DNA from: Eutreptiella sp. 'Long Island Sound 2002'
Lineage: Eukaryota; Euglenozoa; Euglenophyceae; Eutreptiales; Eutreptiaceae
DNA: 64,000 nucleotides
Assembly: GCA_964036045.1 (NCBI GenBank)
Contig: OZ038390.1
Span: forward strand, 42,292,525 to 42,356,524
Direction: 5' to 3'
In this document: positions 1-10,700 of the stretch, piece after piece
Numbering within the stretch: the stretch's first letter is position 1
How the letters are laid out: each line of letters opens with the position of its first letter
Made by a program: the position numbers and the translations under genes
Notes under the pieces: model-generated
Told to the model about the DNA's origin: nothing
What the model saw: only the letters and a program-made list of their open reading frames with translations
Database searches by the model: none

Positions 1-300
1 AGTTGACACACTACAAACTGTGCGGCTTTGCACTCACCGCACCCTCTGGGCACCAACTTTGCACTTGGCAGTCTATACACTGCACATTGCACACGCAGCA
101 ATTTGCACCACCCCTTGTTGTAAACAGCATCACCATTTGCATCCACTATGAAGACGCAGTCGCTGGTGAGGTGGCCCCGAAGGCCTGCCCCGTCTAAGCA
201 TCGTAGACAAACCTACTCTCCTGAGTAGCACTGGACTCTCAAAAAAAGAGAGTGCCAAGGACAAACCTACTGACATAGAGTCTAGGGGAACCCCCCATGT
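1..300. other. Leading stretch, no gene recognised
   Basis: No exon, RNA gene or clear repeat was recognised here. The short open frames look random. Confidence 0.4.
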
Positions 301-309
301 CTTACTGCT

Positions 310-2560
310 GGTTTGGGCTACAGGCAGTACAAAAGAAGCGGAAAAACCTGGTTTCAGTCTGAGCAGGTTCCATGTCCTGCATCATTTTGGTGTATGGCGG
401 AGTCTCCAGTCTTCATCTCCTCCAATGGAGTCCGACCCACCCACCACCCAAGGTCGATCTTGTTGGGCTCCCCTATAGGCTCACGCAAAGAGGGGCGATG
501 TTGTGGATCCGGCTCCACTGCGGTCCCCAGCATACACCCCAGGGGTGTGTACGACTCACAACGCACGGGTGTCAGCCCTCAATCCGCAAAGTACTACCAA
601 AGGTTGGTCTTTGGTTTGCAATCCCGAGAAGCTGTCTGTCACCCGTTCCCGCATTGATGGCCACAAAGTCTGCCCCCCGGACCACCCCTGGGAACCAATT
701 AGGAGCCCTCGAGAGCTGGTGATTAGCATACTAGATACACAGCGGTCCCCACCCTATTTTGCTGGATTCTGGTGTCCACACGGCAAGGGCACCTTAAGCG
801 ATGCTTGCTGGGTGCCCCACTCGTAAGCCGTTGGGTCACACTGAGAGGCTTGGTCCCAAGAGCACCCCTCTGAATACTTGAAATACACCTTGAAACACTT
901 GAAAGACACGCCGAGCGACCACATGTAGTCGCATGTAGAGGGTACGGGCACCCAGACGCCGCTCATGAGGACCGAGGGCACCGCACCAACCATGTCTGTC
1001 AGATGTGCATCTTCGTGACATCCATACCTAGAGCCACCGTGTCCTCTAGAGGCAAAGCATGGGTGATCGCCACAGCGTCATCCCCGGATTCGCCAAACCC
1101 GGCTGAGCCGTCTGCTAGGCCAAGCGGCGTTAGCACCCCACGGAATGCCTCAGCGACGATCTTTACTTGGACCTCCCCCATGGGGCCATAATTCAGCGGG
1201 GATAGAGGGCACCGCTAGCTAGATCCCGTGTCATACCAATCCTTGGCGTGATCAACGCCCTCCGTCCCACCCATGTCTAGAACCATCGTCTCCACCAATG
1301 TACGCCATAGCCAGCAAAGCCACTGGTCATACCCCACAACGCAATGGACCGAGTCACAGTAGATGTGGTCTGGGGATCCAAGAACATGGCAGATGTTGTC
1401 TGATACCGGCCACGCCTCATTCCTCGACATCCAATGGTGCCAAAAATAGTTGTGCACAACCCGTAGGAAGTCCTACACTGATGTCCCAAGCTGCAGGGCG
1501 AATTGTGCTGGGGCATCCATGGCGTCGGAACCAAGGTTGCTCCTCCTCCTTGACCGCCAAACTCACCAGCTTCCGGACAAGGCTCAAATTTGTGAGGGGG
1601 CGGTCATTGGCCCCGATGCCATGCGGCTTCTTCTTGGGAAGTGTAGGTACCCTTGTGCTACGGCCTCCAAACGCTCCCGGTGCACGTAGTGGTTGTCAAT
1701 GTCGTAGACCACTTGGAGTCCGGCGTCATCCATCTCCCACAGCATCCAGTAGTGGAGCCGGTCCTGCACCGGGGAGGTGTTGCCTATCCTTTGCAAGATA
1801 TGCTGCAGGAGTGGCACCATCAAAGTGGGCACCCGCTGACAGACTCTAGGTCATCCACCCCGTGAGGCGCCACACATCATCCGGGGCAAGTGCGCGCACT
1901 GTCTTCTAGGCCGTTGCCGCTCGTGGTCTAGGGCCATCTTGGCACGTACCTCCAAAGCCGTTGAAAGCCAAGGCCTAACCCGTGGAGTTTGCGCCGGCCC
2001 ATATGGACTCTCGAAGGTGTTCCTCGCGGGCCTCAAAAAGGTGGCGATGCCAGGCAAGTGGGCAAAGTACCTATGTAGGTTGCCCACTTCCCAAGCCTCA
2101 CTTAGGTCCTCGCAAACCTGACATGTGCCAGAGCTCGCTTAGGTCCTCACACCACCTAGAATACCTCCGTTATTGCAGGTAAAGGCGTGTAGCTAGCTAG
2201 AAAACCTCATCCGAGCCCCAAACTCCTTTTGGGGTGCATGTGACTCTTCGATAGCCTGCGGGACGTTGGCCAGGAAGGTCATGTAAATGGAGTCCGTGTC
2301 CTCCAACTGCTGTGGAAGGGCCTAGTGGGCCTGTGCTAGAGTAGCATGGTATTTCATCCACACCCGAGAGTTGTGATCCAAGAAATGACACGCCCGGAGC
2401 GTCACTGGAGGCTTGGCTTCCTCCTCAACCACTTTCGGCACGTCCCCCAGAAACAGGGTACACCCGTCAATGGGGCAATGATGCTCAGCACCTAGGCTAG
2501 CAAGCTCTTGATGATGTCCACATCTTGGTCGGCCAGGAAGTACCCCACTAAAGCTAGGAG
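310..2560 (-). pseudogene. Decayed unidentified coding remnant, possibly a transposon
   Basis: On the minus strand several adjacent open segments in different frames read like protein: about 2087-1851, 1832-1584, 1457-1215 and 1181-999, with another near 2390-2197. They follow one another in one direction but are broken by stops and frame changes. Examples are MGEVQVKIVAEAFRG (starting at 1181) and YDIDNHYVHRERLEA (within 1832-1584). I do not recognise the family and see no catalytic motif. Direction, clustering and frame breaks suggest a dead transposon or a pseudogene, but chance open frames are not excluded. Confidence 0.25.
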
Positions 2561-4607
2561 ATGCCCCCCTTGGCTATGATACTGCGACGCTAGAACCCTG
2601 CGGGTAGGGATGTATTAGAGGGGGGGGGTCTGAAGGGGATGGGGGGGGAGTTGGCTGGGACCCCCCTCCTCCGAGGGTCCCCCTATGGTCCATGCTGGAG
2701 GCGGGCCAAAATTTTTTGAGCTTAAAATGCTCTTGTAACCAAAGGCGCCGATGCAAAATTTTGGCTATCAGCCTCAGCCATTGGAAGGGGAGGGGGGGGG
2801 GGCAGGGGGGTCAGGGCTTCAAATGGTCAGGTTGCATTGTCCGCATTAGGCTCTGGCTGCGCCTGCCCCACAGCTGTCATCGCCTTCTGTCCATCGTGCC
2901 AGCGTCCCGCGCTTCTGCAAGCGCCATTGGACTGTGCATCCCTGCCCTGGCTCCACGCTGTTCTCTGGCCCTTTGGACTCTGGCTCCACGCTGTTCTCTG
3001 GCCCTTTGGACTCTGGCTCCACGCTGTTCTCTGGCCCTTTGGACTCTACCGGGTCATGCGTACATCCAGGTCAGCGGTCACTCCCTTCCTCAGGTGCTTC
3101 TGCTGGCCCCATTTGGCCCCTCTCGGTTCGGCTGAGTTTGGTCCTTAGGTTGAAAACCCAGTGGGTACAGGTTTGGTTAAGGTCAACGCTCAGTGGACAT
3201 GCAGCATACAGCAAGGGGGGGTGCTGGGGGTGGGGTTGGTGCGCTCGTGCTGCTTGCTGGGAGGAATTTCCAGGCGATTGTTTGAACCGCCGGGGCACCT
3301 CCATTGCCATCAGCTGCGGGTCACGGCGTGAGACAGCATGAGCCCTCTGTACTGCATGTGATTGTGGATGCAGTTGTGGCTCCCACTCCTCCAAGCATGC
3401 CGAGTGCACGCTCAACGTGTCCGAACCATCCCCATCCATTGGAAACAGGTTGAGGGAGTCCAGTAATCGCTTTGACACTCTGGGTGACATGGGCGAGCAT
3501 TCCTGTGGCGTATTGAGGAGGGGGGGACCCCCCTCCGGGCCTGGAGACAGACCACGAACCAATGCCTCCTACTCGTGGGGCTGTGCTTGTGGTGGTATGG
3601 CTCGCATGCCTTGGCTGGGGGGAATCAGTCATGTGTAGCTTTATGGCTACATATCCCATGATATATCAGGGCCAGACCACAGCAAATGGTGAAAATTGTG
3701 GCTGCAAATCCCTTGCAAGGTCAGGGCCAGACCGAAAAAAAAGAGTGTGGATTATGGCTATGCATCCCTTGCCTTACCGGGGGGCACACCCCCCAAAGGG
3801 GTCCATCTAATCTATATACCCTGAGAGCACCATTTTGGAGTTCAACCCCCAAAGGAAAAACAGCGTAACCTGAGTAATTATGTCAACCTATTGATCTGAG
3901 TAGCACCTTGGTGACCATCTTTTGTCCCACCAGGGCTGATTTCTACTTTTTTCGCACTCTGCATGTGCTGCTTTCGGTCAGAAACCCTTGTCCCACCCTA
4001 AAAGGAGGAGATCAAATCTTACTGGTTACACAAGCTGAGTGAACATCACCCATGTGACAGCGATTAATGGCCTACTCTGTCTTCACCTCTACATCACCTC
4101 TTTTGGGGCACCTACTTTGTGGCTTCCAATACACGAAACAGCTGAGCTCACGTCGTGGATAAAGACCCATAGTTTTGTGGCAAGCAAAGTCATTCGAATG
4201 TGCAGCCAGCAAGGCCACCGACTAAGTCTGCATGCACTCACGCAAGCCACCACAACCTGTCACCCATCTTCATCCCCATAACAACCCCTCCCCTAACCTT
4301 GGCTGATTGATGCACCTCTTGAAACCCATTGCAAGCCCCACAGTCGGCGGTGACAGATGATATCAGCCTCGTTTTCCATTGTGGCGACCATCACATTTCA
4401 CTGTAGCCAGGCAAGCACGCTCTGCTGTTTCGCCGAGGGTCCACATGGTTCTCACCTCTGCAGGAGCAGCACTCATTCATTGAAACAAAGAAAGATGCCC
4501 AGCTGGTGTATGCTGTGTGCACGCCATGCAAAAGGAGAGAGCGAGCTGCGGCAATGATCACCAGGCGTGTACCACCCTGTGTAAAACTGCGTCTGTGGCT
4601 TCCATGA
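2561..4607. other. Region downstream of DUS1, mostly unassigned
   Basis: This region lies 3' of the DUS1 stop codon. It holds G-runs near 2617-2650 and 2790-2812 and one small tandem repeat (separate entry). No exon of a recognisable family was seen on either strand. Confidence 0.4.
2948..3046. repeat. 33-bp tandem repeat, 3 perfect copies
   Basis: Three consecutive identical 33-bp units start at 2948, 2981 and 3014. Each begins TGGCTCCACGCTG and ends TTTGGACTC. The period is a multiple of three, so overlapping frames stay open through it. Confidence 0.95.
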
Positions 4608-4736
4608 TTACCAAGATTGTGATTGGGCAAATGGATCTTCACTGAAAATATCCATAACAGGCTCTGCATCATCCAATTGATCCTTCTTCTCAGTCTTGAT
4701 CTCGCTATGCTTCAGCATTTCCTCCTTGCGACACAT
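4608..4736 (-). CDS. DUS1: DUS1 terminal exon with stop codon
   Basis: 43 codons including TAA (4608-4610). The acceptor is a strong CCTGCTTTGCAG|ATG, phase 0. It encodes a charged tail starting MCRKEEMLKH and ending FAQSQSW. Joining the previous exon gives APQ|MCRKEEM, which resembles the RCxEEM segment that follows the helical domain in other DUS1 proteins. Assignment rests on phase, strand, splice site and this short similarity. Confidence 0.65.
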   Translation of the reverse strand: MCRKEEMLKHSEIKTEKKDQLDDAEPVMDIFSEDPFAQSQSW

Positions 4737-7700
4737 CTGCAAAGCAGGCAAAACTGGAATGCCTTAATCAACGTTCTACCAAGGCTCTACAAAAATGGAT
4801 ACCCTCACCTTTACAGAAGAATTGGAAAGGGTATTTAATTGTTGGATACATTAATGTCCTTTTCATCCTCCCCTATTCAGCAGTGTAGTGAGTAATAGGT
4901 CAGATGCTTGTCATTTTGAAACACCACAGAGTGCCAAAGAAGCAGCTCCAAATTGGCTGCGGGAAAAGCCAGCCCATTGAGTACTTATTGTCTGGCAATT
5001 GGAAAGGATTTGAGGCTTTTCAGACAGAGAATTAAAACTTGGGATTGGTCCCAACTGGATGTAGGGTGGAGGCCATGCATGCAGCTGAATGCGATATGCA
5101 GTGCACCAACCTTGAAACTTCAGCAGCCAGAATTTTAGGAAAATGTGGGGGCCTTAGATATATTTATGGAAAGGCAGTCCAAATTGGGCATGCCACCACA
5201 TTTGGGTTTGGTATCCCTCCAAGCTGTAGTTCCTGTGCCATGTAGTCCAATGTAATTCCGCACCTATCAAGGCCTAGCGATGTATTGAAAACCAGTTTGA
5301 GGGATTTAATGGAGACTTCCGAAGGAAAACTGTGCCCTCACAATCAATATTACAGTAGGTGAAATCCAAGTCTTGAGGAGCAGAATGCGTTTCACCAAGG
5401 AGAAACACACTGAGGCGAAGAAGGCTTCATTAGAGGTGACATTTATCATGCGTAACCCCAGATAGAGATGCCTAGCAACACCTCACTTGTGCCAAGCTCC
5501 ATGCAATGTACCTTTGATGACAATACTACACATGTCAACATTGCCAATTGGAGGCTGGAGCAACACCCAAACCGATGCATGATGTCACACATTTACTCAA
5601 AAATAGGCACAATTCCACCATGAACTCCTTTGACGCACTGACCACAAATGTCCTGAACCACCGTCACAACAGCAAAATGAGGTTGGGAGGGTTGGTGACA
5701 AGCGGAACGGGTTGGTGAGGGTTCATACGCATTGTCTGATTTTTTTGGATCCATGCACGCAACAGCGGTCCCTCATAGCAGCAGTCCCTCCAATTCTGAA
5801 GAACCGTCACTCTTGACTCAGCCTCTGACTCGTTACAATCGTCAACAAACCTGGACAACCCTCAAGAGCCGTTGCCTCAACAATCCTCGGGAGCCTCAAC
5901 AACACAGACTGCAGCTTGAAATCATAAGTCTCAACATTCAGTCACTTAGCATAGCACAAATCCACTGTACCTGTGGGGCATCGTTATACACAGCGGCCTC
6001 AGCATCACCCATGCGCATCACAATGTCCTCGTAAAAGAGCATTGGGTTGTCGTAAGGCACATGGTTCGAGAGCAGCTCCCGCAGATGAGGCTGGTCCGCA
6101 AAACTAAAAGGCATGAGCTTGAACAAATGAGATTTGACTACGGTTGGCAAGCTGAAGCAAAAATGACGGCACAATCCCAGATACTCTGCAGCCAGATCCA
6201 CAGCGATCTGAAGAGACGGTATGTGTAAATCACCGTCACATTTGACACAGTGTGCAACACATGGAACTGCCACCGATCCTCACCACTTTGGGACTTGCTG
6301 GTGGATCTGAGACCCATCACCCGTACTGCATGCTGCGGCAATCGTCCGCGTTCCTTGGGGGTGTTGGTCGGGCAATTGCTCCCCCCAATTGCAAGAACAA
6401 TGGTAAAGTTCCACAAAAAAAAAGTGCGGAAACGACACCTAATGCTGTTCTGACAAGAGGTTGTTCTCGCAAAGGGGGTTGGGGGGTAGTGTTGTTGCAG
6501 ATCAGAGTGCTGTTTTGGGGCAGATTTGTTTTCGGTTGAAGTAGCGGACCTCAAGGTGTATGATGAGCTGTACAATTGCCTGCCAGCATGTCACATTACA
6601 ACTGACAAGGGAAGGCCAGAGTATGCATACAGCACCATACCTTCAACATTTGTACCTCATTATTCGTCCCACACCCGCTCATACCAACCCACAATCCAGC
6701 AGCCAGGACCATGGAATGGCCGAAACTCGGCTGAAACTCGGCCTACACAGCTGGAACTTCTGAAAACTTTTGATTGCAGAAAAATTCACCATAACTTCGC
6801 CCACCGCCGGGAGGTTGCAATCCTGTGTATTTCAGCCCCAAGTGCCAAAAAAAAATACACAAGGCTCACAGGGACATTTCCTCCAGAACCATCTCTGCTG
6901 GGTGCCGAAAAGTTTCAGCAGCTGAGAATTCAAAATTTCCAAATTTCCTCACAAATTTTTTTTCACTCTGATCATGAGCACAGGGTGCGGATCAAACAAA
7001 TCCATCCCCACCCCAGTCCTCTGATCGCCAGCCCACCCTGGCCCGCCCCAACCCCTAACAAGCGGGGAATTGAGTCTGACAGGTCGCTCGTGCCAAAAAA
7101 GGGGGATGGAAAGGCGACGAGCCGAAAAATTTCTCTTTTACTTGCATGATTCTACACCCAATCCTTCCCCCCTGGAGCAATTGCGCCCCCATATACACCA
7201 GTGCAGACACGAGCAGACTTCAGGGTCAACGGGGCCAAAGCGAGCCGAAAAACATAAGGCAGTTCAGCAGAAGTTGGGTTTTCCATTGCGGGACGCGGGT
7301 CAATGGGGCCCGCAAAATGGTGAGGGGGGGAATATGTTCCACGGGCTCAATTGAACAGACCGCCGGTTGGTCGCTGCTCAGGCGCAGTGCATGCGGTGCA
7401 TGCGGTGCATTGGCAGGTCTTTGCGGGCCTGGGGCAAAAATGGCCAAGGCAACCCTACAAAGCACATGAAAAGTTGTCTGGACCCTCGTTCTCACGGTCA
7501 CGTTCTCATGACCCGACGAACACTTCGAGAGTGCTCTGCATGAACTCGTTGCTCTGCACAGCAATTCTGCGGCACTCCTTGTTCATGCTTTGTGCTGCAG
7601 CAATGCAGGGGGATGACAGCAATGCATGCTGAGAACACTGCTTCAGGAGATATCCATGATATCAGAGTTATGGCAGCTCTCTGTCAGAAAAACCCGTTTG

Positions 7701-10700
7701 TGTTTTGCAAACATGACTGAGGTTCTTGCACCACCATCATCATTCGAAGACAAGTGCTCCCAACAAACCACAAACCAACCCAACTTTTTGATGACAGTGA
7801 AAAGTGGCCGGATCCTTTCCATCTCTTGGAATCTTTGGCCCAGCTTGTTGCTCAATACCAAATTTTGTCGGCTACCCGCACTCAGCCAGACTCAAAAAGG
7901 AGGTACGTGGCAGTGGGTGCCAGTTTGGTCCCCACATGGAGCAGGAGAGCTACTGGGCTGTCAGGGGGGAGGGGGGGCAAACCTTGCGATACGACCCACT
8001 CAAATGGAACATGCGCGCTGTCCACAGTGGAAGAACCGGGTCACTGAACAGCCGTGGGTCCCAGAGGATGGCCTCCGCAGACATCACAGCATCCGCCTTG
8101 GTGGCCTCCAGACACGTGGCAATGTCTGCATAGGAAAGGATGTTGCCATTGGCAATGACGGGGATGGACACGCTCTCCTTGACCGCACGGATCTGGCTCC
8201 AGTCTGCCATTCCCGGATTGACCCCTCTCATTTCCCTCGTGCGCCCGTGCACTGCCAGTACTGAGGCCCCTGCAGCCTCGATCATTCGAGCATATTCGAC
8301 AGTCCGTTGCACGTCATTGAACACTCGGATCTTCGCAGTCACAGGGACCACTAAATTTTGGGCCAGAACGGAAACCAGACTGTGCACAGTGTGCCATTCA
8401 TCCTGAGCACAATTGGATGCAGAAATGGCGCCACCGACAAGGCACGAAGGGGCGGAGAAATTGCAGACCACACAGCAGAGGGGGCAGCACAGGTGCGAAT
8501 ATCAGACCCTGTTGTCTGATATTGTTTAGAAGCCCCCGCGAACAAAAAATCAGGAAACGACAGCAGAAGGAACCTCATGCACGCATTGATGGGTTCATGA
8601 GAAAAAAAAAAAGTAAAACAAGAGGTCACAGAACATAAGCAAAAACACATTTAAATTACAATGAAAAAATGCCAATTCAAATTTTCTCAACTCTGGGATG
8701 GGGGCTCAATGGTCAGTACTGATTGACTGAATGTCCCCGCCATAGAGACTGTCAGCTACTGGGCTCAATGGTCAGTACTGATTGACTGAATATCCCCGCC
8801 ATAGAGACTGTCAGCTACTAGTCTCTGGGAAGGGTGCCCCCCCCTGTGCTCTGGGATGGGTGCCCCCCCCTGTGCTCTGGGATGGGTACACCTCCCTTGC
8901 TCTGAAATGGGTACACCTCTGCTGCTCTGGGATAGGTACACCAGGATGGATACCCCTGGGTGTTGGAAAATTTTATTTAGCATGTGAAGGGTTGCCATAA
9001 AGGCTGAGTAACTATGCCGCTTAGTACTTCTTGGTGTGCACACTGGCTTGAGTTTTTTTTAAGCAAATTTGAACAAATTGTCTGCTTGTTGCAAACCACT
9101 GGGGCAAAGCGGGTGCAAGGATGGGGGGGGGGTCCTTGGTTCTGACGTGAAGTCCCCCCTGACTGGCTGTGGCCGGAGGCCCACTTAGGGAGTAGGGGCG
9201 GGAAGGGGTCTGGGGAGGGGGCAGTTTTTTGGGGGGGGTACCCAAGTTATATGCCCCCACGTGGTGCACAATGCTCTGGCCCTCCCCAAAGGGAAGGTGC
9301 CCTAGCTCCCTGAGCCGTGCATTGGTTCCTCACAGGCCCCAATTGCAGCGCTGACTCTTGGGGCACTGGGTTCCCTAACCTCCATTTGCCCTCCCTCCAA
9401 CCCTGACCTGTGTAGTCATGTGGTTAGGGTACACCGGCCATGTTGGTTAGGCTGCACAAGACCTTGAAAGTCCTCATCCTACTTGTGTGGTGACACAACC
9501 CCAACCATCCTGGAGTCTGCATAGCTAGGGGGTGGGGGAGGGGATCAAAGTGGCTGCATACCCCATAGTGGGGTCTCTAAATGCAGAGCAATAATGTGGC
9601 TGTAGGCAGCCATGGACAAAATCATCCTTCAGGCACCTTTGGCACTTGTGGGCAAATCAGCCGGCTGAGCCCCGGACCTTTGGAAACCAACCATAGCTGG
9701 GCTGGAGCCCCCTAGGGAGGAGGAAAGCATAGCTCGATTGCGGAAATAAGAGTAAGTCACTTTTTTTTTGGACAAGTCGCGTAAGTTTTTTTTGGTGTAA
9801 ATCGTGTTTTTTTTACGCAAACTTTTTTTTGGCGTAAGTCACGTATGGGGAAAAAAACCCTCTTTTCCAAAAAAAAGGGGGGGGGGGGATAGCCCCCACG
9901 GACATTTTGGGCACCTCCGGCACGGGTGAAGCAATGGAGCCGTGGCGTGAAGCATGGTTGTTATACTCATCGCCGGCAGATGGCGGAAATAGCATGGAGC
10001 ACACCCATATGAGGTGCTCATCATGATCGCAAACGAAAAATGCAATTTGCCCTTCAGCCTTTGGCAAGCGGTATCAAAATGACTATATTGCTGCCGGCGC
10101 CACCGGCTATGAGCTCAAGCCGGCGATACCACTTGAGTCCAGTCACCTCGAGCCAAATACATTCTTCGCATGCAACCACAATGGCGTGGATCCCACTACA
10201 AGAAGTCGGTGAACACATGCTTGTAAATCAAAGCAGTTTTCATGTCAGATGGCTTCAGCTTTGCACACGGATTGCTGTTCCGCGCACAAGCGCCATGCAT
10301 ATCCTTCAAAAGGTACTGTTCTAGCTCTTGAATGAACCGTTGGTCGTTCACCAACCAAACCCTCTGCGCCCTTTGGGCACGCCTTGGGGACCTTGACACG
10401 CTTCCCACGGATGAGCACGTATGGACGGGCGTCATCACTTGTGGTTGGTTACAAGAGGCAATGGACTGCGGGGTTTGTGGAGGGGCCTTAACATTGCCTT
10501 TCACTGACTTCCCATCTGGGGCACGTCCTTGGAGTTGGAGGCTGAGGAGGCAGGAGATTCTCCAGCTGTTGGCTCTAAAGAGGAGGCAACAAAATTGCTC
10601 TCGGGTTGCGAAAGAGGATCCTCTTCATCAAAAAGGAGGGGGGAAGTAGATGGCGGTGGGGACTCAAAGTGGAGGACAAAATCAGAAGTGGTCCACATAT

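Noticed and set aside
6526-7149. 207-codon plus-strand open frame as a gene
   Set aside because: It sits antisense within a DUS1 intron, has low-complexity composition and no recognisable domain.
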